Origin: Kiritimatiellia bacterium
Lineage (GTDB): Bacteria > Verrucomicrobiota > Kiritimatiellia > SLAD01
DNA: 40,167 nucleotides
Assembly: GCA_007136425.1 (NCBI GenBank)
Contig: SLGY01000016.1
Location: 1-40,167 of the forward strand
Direction of reading: 5' to 3'
The notes under the pieces were generated by a model. The model saw nothing but the letters and a program-made list of their open reading frames with translations, searched no databases and was not told the origin of the DNA. A program made the translations under genes and the position numbers. Shown here one piece after another: positions 18,301-25,355 of this stretch (within the stretch, counting starts at the first letter, position 1; each line of letters starts with the position of its first letter).

Positions 18301-20217
18301 CAGGGCCTCGCCGTGAAGCCATAACCGGATACCCGATGCGGGTGGCCTTGTCGGGATATCCAGGTTGTATTGTTCAGCGAGATACTGCTCGATGCCCAAC
18401 TGTTCAACAGGACTCAGCGCCCGGTCATATACCAGCACTTCGGCGATCTCGCCCCAATAGTGACGCCCGCCGAAGGCCTCCTCGTTACCAAGCATGTACC
18501 CGGTATGAAAATCGCCGGTGCGCGGCAACAAGGCGGCATTGACCAATCGACCGTTTCTGAAAAACGACATGAACTGGTCCTCGCGTCGAAAGGCCAGCAC
18601 TTCGGGTTGATTCGAAGGCGGCCCGGTTTGAATGACCAGGTTCACGTTCGTACCATCCGACAAATAGACGCCGGCACCGTCATTACCCGCGCGACGATAA
18701 CCAAAGCCGTAGCCGGTTCCGGACGCATCGTTGGCATAGGGATCGTTATCCGCCGCCAACAAGACCTTGTGCAAGGACGCGCTATCCGTCTGTTCCCGGT
18801 CCAGCGCTACGATTATCACCGTGGTTTCTCCCGGGATGTTCAGGTCCGGAATCGACATGGCGGTGTTCGAGCCATCGAACTCGACCGTCGGCCCCCCTCC
18901 CATCCCCTCGACGCGATACACGGGACGGGACGCAGGATCGGCTTGAACGGCATGATGATCATAACCGCTTAAGTCCGTCCATTCCGTCACGGGCTCACCA
19001 TCGGACAGGTGGGTCAACGCGGCCGCGCTCAAGTGCAACTGCAACCCACTGGTCGTGATTGCGGGTGTCGACGTCGTCCGCGCGGAACCGGTTTCGGAGA
19101 CATCGCCCACACCGTATTCGTTCTCGGCACGCACGCGGTAGTAATAGGTCACGTCCAGGTCCAGTCCGGTCACCTCAAACAACGGAGCTTCCGCCACGAC
19201 ATTGCTATAGGCGGACAACGTGGCCGAACTAAAATCGGGATCCGTAGCGACATCGACGCGGTAGGCGTCGGCTTCCGGCAGGGTCGCCCAATTGATCCAA
19301 AAAGAATTCGACGCAACATCCACGGCGGGATACAACATCGGCGGCGCGGGAGGAAGTTCCCCCAAATCGTATTGTTGAACTTGCTCTAGTTCAGCCTCGG
19401 TCAAGACCGCCGGTTCCGTGTTCGTATGCGAGCTCCATAACCGCAATTCGTCCAATCGCCCCACAAAGGGCCGAGTGCCGCTGGTGTGGTTGGGCAGATT
19501 CCCCAGCCAAAGGTTTCCACCGTGATTGGTGCGCTCAAGTTGTCCAATGCCAACGTCTGCTGAGCCCACCCATTGTACGGATTGTGTAGTTGATCCGACA
19601 TACCAGTTTAGATTGCTCACCGATGCGGCGCCATCATACGTAACCGCCACAAAAATCCATTCGTTGGTGGATGCGAATACATCGGGACTGTTAATGAACG
19701 ATTCCCCGGCGCCCACCCGCGTGGCCAAAGTCGCGTCATCGCCGGATGCGATGTAATTCAATTCCAACGGTATGGAAGACACGATGCGGCCTTGGGTAAG
19801 ACTGGGGGAAGCGTGGATCCATCCCGTAAATGTGAAGGACCAGATGTCGATCAGGGCCTGCTCCATCGGCGTATCCCCAGCAGGCGGGTCACCGAAATCC
19901 CCCCACATATAGGCGCTCTGTTCCGTGAGATTGGTCAGGTGCCGCGCGTCAAACGCGTTTCCCTTGAGTCCTTCCGGCGTGATCGTGGCGATGGCGTTCG
20001 TTCCGGCACGACCCGGATATTCATTGTAGCCGGTCACCCCCTTGTTGCGCCACGGCTCGGAAAACTGCCCCTCATCAACCCCTTCGAAAGGCAGGTATAT
20101 CCGAGCCTCCGACCATACACCTCCGGCCCCGACACTGACCGGCATAAGAACACACAGAAGCAGGATAAACCCGCCCCTTACGCATTCCCGTAAACATTGC
20201 GCCCAAAACCCATCCAT
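15400..20217 (-). CDS. Giant secreted multi-LamG / FN3 / Asp-box propeller protein
   Basis: A 1605-residue exported protein. Approximate order: signal peptide 1-31; LamG module 36-285, starting IYLPFEGVDEG; fibronectin-type-III-like domain 290-382; two further LamG-like domains about 390-610 and 612-850; Asp-box propeller about 857-1235 with SSDQGQTW, SDDNGMTW and SRDGGETW; a fourth LamG-like domain about 1236-1400; an InlB-like repeat about 1405-1475 (TTVAGANGTMSPANP); and a C-terminal module from about 1487 (WLAQYG...DNLDGTGMKNWEQYVAGT). The propeller is closely related to the one in the downstream gene, but true sialidase FRIP motifs are missing. The first LamG is of the same type as the four repeats of the 29944-33273 gene. 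It heads a four-gene operon, 16 bases after a TGATATATCA palindrome. Function: probably surface or extracellular glycan degradation or binding. Confidence 0.8.
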   Translation of the reverse strand: MDGFWAQCLRECVRGGFILLLCVLMPVSVGAGGVWSEARIYLPFEGVDEGQFSEPWRNKGVTGYNEYPGRAGTNAIATITPEGLKGNAFDARHLTNLTEQSAYMWGDFGDPPAGDTPMEQALIDIWSFTFTGWIHASPSLTQGRIVSSIPLELNYIASGDDATLATRVGAGESFINSPDVFASTNEWIFVAVTYDGAASVSNLNWYVGSTTQSVQWVGSADVGIGQLERTNHGGNLWLGNLPNHTSGTRPFVGRLDELRLWSSHTNTEPAVLTEAELEQVQQYDLGELPPAPPMLYPAVDVASNSFWINWATLPEADAYRVDVATDPDFSSATLSAYSNVVAEAPLFEVTGLDLDVTYYYRVRAENEYGVGDVSETGSARTTSTPAITTSGLQLHLSAAALTHLSDGEPVTEWTDLSGYDHHAVQADPASRPVYRVEGMGGGPTVEFDGSNTAMSIPDLNIPGETTVIIVALDREQTDSASLHKVLLAADNDPYANDASGTGYGFGYRRAGNDGAGVYLSDGTNVNLVIQTGPPSNQPEVLAFRREDQFMSFFRNGRLVNAALLPRTGDFHTGYMLGNEEAFGGRHYWGEIAEVLVYDRALSPVEQLGIEQYLAEQYNLDIPTRPPASGIRLWLHGEALNELDDGQPVSTWADWSPLKNDAVQFHADRQPALFRNPADGRQALRFDGTNQFMDLAALRVEHDMSALFVMKNAVQTGDDGSVHRPVLTAAGAAYRADGPGYGFGYRRPGFDGFFTYLGSGTQLENVGHARLPDGELESVLVHKEGTHTRIFRNGKQVAQGDLNRPSNMTYEAGYRLGGSGASPQYYKGDIAEVLIYDRPLDEQELAQLKRYLVVEHGVSEDTRFIQNGVVILQESYADQPYVTKLTNGQWLAVTTVSPDIENSPERHLVLSWSSDQGQTWTEPVPAIEPPEELRQPSWATLFTTPFGRVYAFYNLNADEGPKPLYCYRYSDDNGMTWSERFLLPVRDTLFEELYGDVRHWGVDQPFVMGDSVYFGFAKFQQLSPRNGEGWLFRSDNLLTETNAHELNWDMLPFGDEGIRNPELGSLQEEHNMVPLEDGAMYTVYRTIEGYAAHAYSRDGGETWETPQFATYEPGGRQIKNPRALPRVWQAPNGRYLLWVHNHDGRDIPARNRNRNPAWVLGGREVDGTVYWSQPEVLLYGPADMLPGMSYPDFIEENGRYWVTHTEKSTARIHEIDGDLLDAVWEQHENHTMTHDGLVHMSRAEERTAAEDVSIGTMPDLLDGGITVEFSFRLDEWLVDETLLDTRDEQGRGWAVVTDEDGALRFELSDGYRHNEALSDPGVLTTGQWHHVAFVADGGPNLITVIADGQLLDGGEERQYGWFWFNPEMGDVTGTDLSIDASVDLVRIYDRYLRTSDVVGNWRDAMGPYMITTVAGANGTMSPANPVVERGDDVTFEIEPDEWYDIADVLVDTVSVGPVTTHTLTNVRSAAVISASFEEQRTENTGTPLWWLAQYGYTNDFEEAALDNLDGTGMKNWEQYVAGTVPTDPESVLQIDQIHALLDDEVRVEWSPVAGRVYALYAVTNLVAPGPYLPVATNLLHPQDQHTINVEDINPGFIRLGVELQNP

Positions 20218-20232
20218 AAATTCACCACTACA

Positions 20233-20242
20233 TGATATATCA
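20233..20242. promoter_or_regulatory. Palindrome TGATATATCA upstream of the propeller operon
   Basis: A perfect 10-base palindrome 16 bases before the start codon of the giant propeller gene. At this distance it cannot be an ordinary -10 box with a normal leader, which favours an operator overlapping the transcription start. The remaining bases up to the AraC gene stop (20243-20386) hold no gene; they contain a T-rich tract and a GGGG...CCCC pairing that might form a weak hairpin. Confidence 0.5.
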
Positions 20243-20386
20243 GATATTCCAATCTAGTCGGGCTGACCGGTTTTGTAAAGCTGTTTTTTTGTGTAGCCCT
20301 TCCTTTAGTTGCGCCTCTCCATTACAGAATAAGGGAGATTCAATAGACTGCCGGGGAAATGCGGGCGAGGCCCCTTATACCGGCGT

Positions 20387-21244
20387 TTACTGATCCCGCG
20401 TTCGTGCCATGACGCCGGCCTGCCGGCTGAGGCGATATCGACGCGGGCTCATATCAAACTCCTTTTTGAATAGCTGATAGAAATGTCCCGGATTGGAAAA
20501 GCCGCAATCCATGACGATGTCAAAGATATCCTGTGAAGTCATTTCAAGCTGACGAGCGGCGAAGTGCATGCGCACGCGATTCACGTACTCCGTCGGCGTG
20601 ACTCCCATGCACTCCCGCATGACACGCGCGACGTGTTCCGGCGAGCGACCGGCCAATGCAAACAAACCGCGCACGCCTTTGGAAAACCAAGCCTGCTGGT
20701 GAATCCCCGCACACGCCTCTTCCAGCCAGGCAGGCGTGCCGGGCGGAAACGCCGCATGCACAGGGGCGACTTCGTCGTGGAAAATATTCAGCAGAAAGCG
20801 ATCGATCTTCCAACGATCCCGTGACGTGTCGCTGATCTCGCTAACGGTGTCGCTCAACCAGCGCCTTCTCGCCTCCGAGCATTGTCGGCACTCCGGCAAT
20901 ACTTCGGACGACCAGAACCACCGTCGCGTTTCAGGAAAATACAACGCCCTTAGATGATCCACCACCGCTTGCGGAAAGGCCACATTCACCAAGTATAATC
21001 CACCGGGTCGAGAGCTGTTGACGGCATGCACATCGGTTCGCCGGACAAAACACAGGTCTCCGGGCTTCAGCGGTACCACGTTCCCATTGACTTGATGACG
21101 CCCTTCTCCGGCTTCAACCCAAAACAGCTCTGTAAAATCCTCATGGGTATGCAGGGAGCTCACCTTTGTGTTCACACAGTGTACACGCACCACGTGATAC
21201 GCTTCATTCTTTGAGGCAAATTGGGTCCATCGCAAGCGTCGCAT
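20387..21244 (-). CDS. AraC-family transcriptional regulator with N-terminal cupin sensor
   Basis: A 285-residue regulator. The N-terminal cupin (about residues 25-100) has HTHEDFTELFWVEAGEGRH and VPLKPGDLCFVRRTDVHAV, which bind a small effector in this family. The C-terminal double helix-turn-helix (about 180-275) has RSPEHVARVMRECMGVTPTEYVNRVR for the first motif region and DIVMDCGFSNPGHFYQLFKKEFDMSPRRYR as the strongly conserved AraC signature. It is divergent from the glycyl radical enzyme operon across about 100 bases, so control of that operon and of itself is the simplest expectation. The effector is probably a sugar or sugar-derived metabolite. No obvious Shine-Dalgarno sequence precedes the ATG. 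Confidence 0.9.
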   Translation of the reverse strand: MRRLRWTQFASKNEAYHVVRVHCVNTKVSSLHTHEDFTELFWVEAGEGRHQVNGNVVPLKPGDLCFVRRTDVHAVNSSRPGGLYLVNVAFPQAVVDHLRALYFPETRRWFWSSEVLPECRQCSEARRRWLSDTVSEISDTSRDRWKIDRFLLNIFHDEVAPVHAAFPPGTPAWLEEACAGIHQQAWFSKGVRGLFALAGRSPEHVARVMRECMGVTPTEYVNRVRMHFAARQLEMTSQDIFDIVMDCGFSNPGHFYQLFKKEFDMSPRRYRLSRQAGVMARTRDQ

Positions 21245-21281
21245 ATCATAAGAGCGTACTATTTAATCAGCATAGAGCAAG

Positions 21282-21307
21282 AATATATCACTAGAACGGC
21301 ATATATT
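21282..21307. promoter_or_regulatory. Inverted repeat AATATAT-N12-ATATATT in the araC / glycyl radical enzyme promoter region
   Basis: Perfect 7-base arms with a 12-base spacer sit in the 102-base divergent region, 39 bases before the glycyl radical enzyme ATG. It is a candidate binding site for the adjacent AraC regulator or part of an AT-rich promoter. Confidence 0.35.
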
Positions 21308-21346
21308 GTTAACCAAGAAATCACACGAAGGCGCCAAAGTGAGGCT

Positions 21347-23716
21347 ATGAAGACAACACCCGGCTTATCCCACGAAAAAGCGATGACGCCCGTCATTGCC
21401 GCAAACTGTCCCCGCGATGAAATTGATCGCCGCTTACTCCCGTTGGCCCTGGACTTCACGTGCCGCTATCGCGAAACCGACGGATGGCCCGCTGCCCGGC
21501 GCGAAATAGCCTGCATGGCAACCACGCTGCCGGGAACACTATGCATGCCGTTGGACGATGACCTGTTCGCAGGGCGTGTTGTCATGCCCATCGCGGGGTT
21601 TTCAAATCAATATTGGTTCGAGGCGACAAACGACGATACGGTCGGCTATTATTTTGATGAAAGCCGCGCCACACGCGTCTTGAAAGAACAGGAACTGGAT
21701 GGCACTGAGTTGGGCGAGGCAATCCGTGAGGCGGCCCTTTTCTGGCGCGAGGAAAACTCCGAAGCAAAGATTGATCAGGCCCTGGATGCGGACATGCGGA
21801 GGGCGTTGCCCAGCAAGTTCTTTGCGCGCGACTCCGCCGCGGCGCATCGTCTCTACCGCATTGCTTCGACCGGACAGGATTTTGCTTACCTGCTCACCAC
21901 GGGGCTGCCGGCCCTGGAGCGCACTTTTCGGCAAGAGGCGGCGTGGTTGCAGGATCGCGACCCCGCCGGCGCGGCATGGGTCGGCGGCTGCGCGGACTAT
22001 CTCAAGCTGGTGCGTGCCGTCCTCGCGCAGTATGCCGAGGCGTTATCGCGCGCCACGGCGGAGCAAAGTGACGCCCGGCGCCGTGCGCAGTTGAACCGCA
22101 TGGCGCAAAGCATGGCGGCCCTCGACAAACGACCTCCACAAACATTTTACGAAGCGATTCAATTGACCCATCTCTTCTGTGTTTGCGGCTATTTCGTGAA
22201 CAGTTTTGGCCGGATGGATGATTATCTGGGCCCCTATCTCGAACAGGATCTGGAAAAGGGCGAGCTGACGGACGAGGAGGCGATCGAACTGCTGATTTCC
22301 TACTGGGCGCTGATCAATGAGCATTGTCGAAACAGCCGCTTGACGTTGGGCGGTAAGGGCCGCAGACATCCCCGGGCGGCCGACCTGTTCACTAGCGTCG
22401 CACTGGAGGCCACCCGCCGTTTCTATGCACGCTTCACGCCGCGCCAGAAGCATATCCGCCAAACCCTTTCGATCTGTCCCCAAGTCGCATTGCGCCTCTC
22501 GAGGGAAACCCCACAGGATCTGCCCGATCTCGCACTCGACGTCATTGCCGATGGCTCCACCTTTCCGCTCTTGTATCATGACGAGGTGAATATTCCCGCC
22601 GTTTCCCGCGCATTTCGAATACCGGGAGAATTGGCCGAACAATATTCCTTCTTCGACTGCGGGGAATACGTAATTGATCAACACAGTATCGGCACCCCCT
22701 CGGCTATTATCAATCTGCCCAAGGCCTTGGAAGCAACGCTCCACGACGGAATTGACCCGAAAACCGGCAGGCGCATCGGCCCGGCAACCGGATCAGCGGA
22801 CACCATTACAGACTTCGAAACGCTTTGGGAACGCTATGCTCAGCAGGTCGCGTTTGCGACCCGTCAATGCGCCAAGTTTCAGAAACGGGTGTTCGAGGTG
22901 CTGAACCGCGACACCGCCTTCGTGGCCATGCACATGCTGCAACCCGAATCCCGGCGCGTGCACCGCGGCATGCTGGACGGCGGTTGCGCCATGCTCGGGG
23001 GAACCTTTGAAACCTACGGGAACATCACAACGGCAGACTCGTTGTATGTCATCCAGGAGTTGGTATTCGAAAGGCGGGCCTGCACCTTGAGCACACTGCT
23101 AACGGCCATGCGGGAAAACTTCAAAGGACACGAGGAGCTGCATCGAAAGATTCTGGCGCTACCCAAATTTGGAAATGATCATGACGGTGTCGATGCCATG
23201 GCGGCGCGGGTACACGATCACATATGCGATTGCACGCGCGCACAGGGCGACCGCGTTGGCCTGCATCATTATCTGGTCGTGGTCATCAATAACGGCGCCA
23301 ATGTGACGCTTGGTCATCATGTCGGCGCCACACCCGATGGCCGACTGGAAGGCGAGGCGGTCACCAATGGTCTTACCCCCACACCGGGCCGAGACCGGAA
23401 CGGGATCACCGCGTTGCTCAATTCCATCGTAAAACTCTCTCCGGATTGTCATGCGGGAGCCGTTCATAACCTGCGCTTCAGCAGAGCAACCATGCGACAA
23501 CGGCGGCAGGCCGTGAAAACCCTTCTTGCGGCCTATTTTGCTCAAGGGGGCACCCAATGCATGATCACCGTGACTTCCCGCGAGGAATTGCTGGAGGCAC
23601 AGAAGCATCCCGAAGCGTACGGTCATCTGCTGGTGCGACTGGGCGGATTCAGCGCTCGCTTCGTCGACCTGCCGCCGGACATGCAGAAGGAGATTATCGA
23701 ACGCAATGCATACTGA
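21347..23716 (+). CDS. Glycyl radical enzyme, dehydratase-like (Cys-x-Glu), substrate unknown
   Basis: This 789-residue enzyme belongs to the PFL/glycerol dehydratase superfamily. Near the C-terminus, VRLGGFSARF matches the glycyl radical motif; the radical Gly is residue 767, 22 residues before the end. The active-site loop is FFDCGEYVIDQHSIGTPSA with Cys438 and Glu440. The Cys-x-Glu pattern is that of eliminases such as B12-independent diol dehydratase and choline lyase, which have GCVE; pyruvate formate-lyase instead has two adjacent Cys. The middle residue is Gly rather than Val, and the context differs from named subfamilies I know. The radical is destroyed by oxygen, so the enzyme works anaerobically. 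The frame is open from 21221, but the ATG at 21347 preceded by GAGG is preferred. The last 11 bases overlap the activase gene. Confidence 0.9.
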   Translation: MKTTPGLSHEKAMTPVIAANCPRDEIDRRLLPLALDFTCRYRETDGWPAARREIACMATTLPGTLCMPLDDDLFAGRVVMPIAGFSNQYWFEATNDDTVGYYFDESRATRVLKEQELDGTELGEAIREAALFWREENSEAKIDQALDADMRRALPSKFFARDSAAAHRLYRIASTGQDFAYLLTTGLPALERTFRQEAAWLQDRDPAGAAWVGGCADYLKLVRAVLAQYAEALSRATAEQSDARRRAQLNRMAQSMAALDKRPPQTFYEAIQLTHLFCVCGYFVNSFGRMDDYLGPYLEQDLEKGELTDEEAIELLISYWALINEHCRNSRLTLGGKGRRHPRAADLFTSVALEATRRFYARFTPRQKHIRQTLSICPQVALRLSRETPQDLPDLALDVIADGSTFPLLYHDEVNIPAVSRAFRIPGELAEQYSFFDCGEYVIDQHSIGTPSAIINLPKALEATLHDGIDPKTGRRIGPATGSADTITDFETLWERYAQQVAFATRQCAKFQKRVFEVLNRDTAFVAMHMLQPESRRVHRGMLDGGCAMLGGTFETYGNITTADSLYVIQELVFERRACTLSTLLTAMRENFKGHEELHRKILALPKFGNDHDGVDAMAARVHDHICDCTRAQGDRVGLHHYLVVVINNGANVTLGHHVGATPDGRLEGEAVTNGLTPTPGRDRNGITALLNSIVKLSPDCHAGAVHNLRFSRATMRQRRQAVKTLLAAYFAQGGTQCMITVTSREELLEAQKHPEAYGHLLVRLGGFSARFVDLPPDMQKEIIERNAY

Positions 23717-24536
23717 TACGGAACACCAACGCGCCGTCGTCTTCGACATTCAGCGGGGCGCAATGACCGATGGTCCCGGCCTGCGCACCACTATTTTCCT
23801 AAAGGGCTGTCCCTTGCGATGCCCATGGTGTCATAACCCGGAATCACAGCGACGCACACCACAGACCGTCCGGACCGTTCGGGGCGAAGAGAAGACGTAC
23901 GGACGCATCATGACCGTGGATGAAGTCCTTTGCATCGTTGAACGAGACCGAGCCTACTATGAGGCATCAGGCGGGGGGCTGACGATCTCGGGCGGCGAAC
24001 CCATGTACAGCTTCCCATTCACCTTGGAGCTGGCTCGGCGAACACAAGGCGCAGGCATTTCCGTGGCCTTGGACACATCCGGATTCGGTTCGCGCAATCA
24101 GTGGGCAACCCTTCGGCCGCATCTCGACTTGGTTCTGTTCGATTACAAGGTAACCGACCCGGAACAACACCGGGAGTGGACAGGCCATCCTCGACAACCC
24201 ATCCTCGACAACTTGGGTTATCTGCTGGACGAAGGCGTCAGCGTTCTACTGCGCTGCCCCATCATTCCCGGATACAACGATCATGAGGCGCATTTCGATG
24301 CGATTCGTGAGCTGGCCCGACATCCGGGCGTGCTACAGGTCGAACTGATGCCCTACCACGAAACAGGCTGCTACAAATATGACGAACTCCACATGCCCTA
24401 TGCGCTTTCAGATATCCGCGCCCCGTCCGCAGCGGAAATCGATGCATGGAACAACAAGCTGAAGGATCTCCCCTTTGCACGGACGATCATTCATAAACAA
24501 ACACGAATGCAAGACAACTCGGAGAAGAAGATATGA
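23706..24536 (+). CDS. Glycyl radical enzyme activating protein (radical SAM)
   Basis: A 276-residue radical SAM enzyme. CPLRCPWCHNPES gives the CxxxCxxC motif (Cys35, Cys39, Cys42) for the 4Fe-4S cluster. LTISGGEPMY is the SAM-binding GGE motif, and VALDTSGFG plus HLDLVLFDYKVTDPEQH are typical of PflA-type activases. It would abstract hydrogen from Gly767 of the upstream enzyme to create the radical. Activases of dehydratase-type enzymes usually carry a ferredoxin-like insert with eight extra Cys after the first motif; here only about 30 residues without such Cys follow, as in the compact PflA. It overlaps the enzyme gene by 11 bases and the next gene by 4 bases (ATGA), so all three are translationally coupled. 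Confidence 0.92.
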   Translation: MHTDTEHQRAVVFDIQRGAMTDGPGLRTTIFLKGCPLRCPWCHNPESQRRTPQTVRTVRGEEKTYGRIMTVDEVLCIVERDRAYYEASGGGLTISGGEPMYSFPFTLELARRTQGAGISVALDTSGFGSRNQWATLRPHLDLVLFDYKVTDPEQHREWTGHPRQPILDNLGYLLDEGVSVLLRCPIIPGYNDHEAHFDAIRELARHPGVLQVELMPYHETGCYKYDELHMPYALSDIRAPSAAEIDAWNNKLKDLPFARTIIHKQTRMQDNSEKKI

Positions 24537-25351
24537 GTGTGACTTTACAGAGCCGACTGAAAGAAGAGGAAATCAAACAGTACAGAGATCAGGGATACGC
24601 GCTGATCCATCGACCGGTTTTCGAACAAGGAAAGTTCGATCGGTTAAAGGCCCACTTTGAGAATAGACTTGCGGCACTTCCCCCCGGGGAACGTCCGGAG
24701 GCTATGGACACGCCTCATTTTGGCGATCCGGCCCTTAACGAATGGGCGCTGGCACCGGAAATGGTCGACTTGGTCGAGCCGATTCTGGGTCCCGATATCC
24801 TTTTGTTCTCTACGCACTTCATTTGCAAACCCCAAGGCGACGGCCGACGCGTGCCTTGGCACGAAGACAGTGCATTTTGGCGCCAGCTGCTGGACCCAAT
24901 GGAGGTGGCCACGGTATGGCTGGCGATTGATCCATCCACAACTGAAAATGGCTGCATGTATGTGGTGCCGCGCACGCATAGCACGGGCAAGAAGGGTTAT
25001 TCCGATTATGAGAACGTAGACTTGAATTTCAGTGTTTTCGATCGCGAGATCATTGAGGAACAGCGCAAAGATGAGTTGGCCGTCCCGTGCGTATTGCAAT
25101 CCAATGAATGCTCACTGCACGATGCGCGCTTGCATCATGGCAGCCCGCCCAACACTTCGACAAAGCGTCGTTGCGGCTGGACTCTGCGCTTCGTCCCCGC
25201 CTATTCGCGATTGAATCCCGAATTTGCGGACAGACAATTAATGTATCTGGCCAGGGGCAAGAATCTGCTCAATCAGGATTTAGCCGATCCGACTAAGGAC
25301 TATTCAGACGTCATCGCTCATCGAAAAAAGATTGGCTTCAAGGCGCACTGA
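24533..25351 (+). CDS. Phytanoyl-CoA dioxygenase (PhyH)-family Fe(II)/2-oxoglutarate oxygenase-like protein
   Basis: A 272-residue double-stranded beta-helix protein. The N-terminal helix KEEEIKQYRDQGYALI is typical of PhyH-like proteins. The metal triad is complete: His110 and Asp112 in VPWHEDSAF and His202 in the LHHGSPPNTS segment. Arg219 in WTLRFVPAY or a nearby Arg would hold 2-oxoglutarate. TVWLAIDPSTTENGCMYVVPRTH is also highly conserved. Enzymes with this triad hydroxylate small molecules using O2. The start codon overlaps the activase stop (ATGA), so it is made together with the glycyl radical enzyme, an oxygen-sensitive protein. This pairing is unexpected. The natural substrate is unknown; a sugar or sugar-acid derivative is possible. 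It converges with the GH38 gene at 4 bases. Confidence 0.87.
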   Translation: MSVTLQSRLKEEEIKQYRDQGYALIHRPVFEQGKFDRLKAHFENRLAALPPGERPEAMDTPHFGDPALNEWALAPEMVDLVEPILGPDILLFSTHFICKPQGDGRRVPWHEDSAFWRQLLDPMEVATVWLAIDPSTTENGCMYVVPRTHSTGKKGYSDYENVDLNFSVFDREIIEEQRKDELAVPCVLQSNECSLHDARLHHGSPPNTSTKRRCGWTLRFVPAYSRLNPEFADRQLMYLARGKNLLNQDLADPTKDYSDVIAHRKKIGFKAH

Positions 25352-25355
25352 TCCG

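Noticed and set aside
12892-20217. Annotation of the two propeller proteins as exo-alpha-sialidases
   Set aside because: Asp boxes alone do not show sialidase activity; the FRIP motif and Arg triad could not be found, and the operon partners suggest a different sugar.
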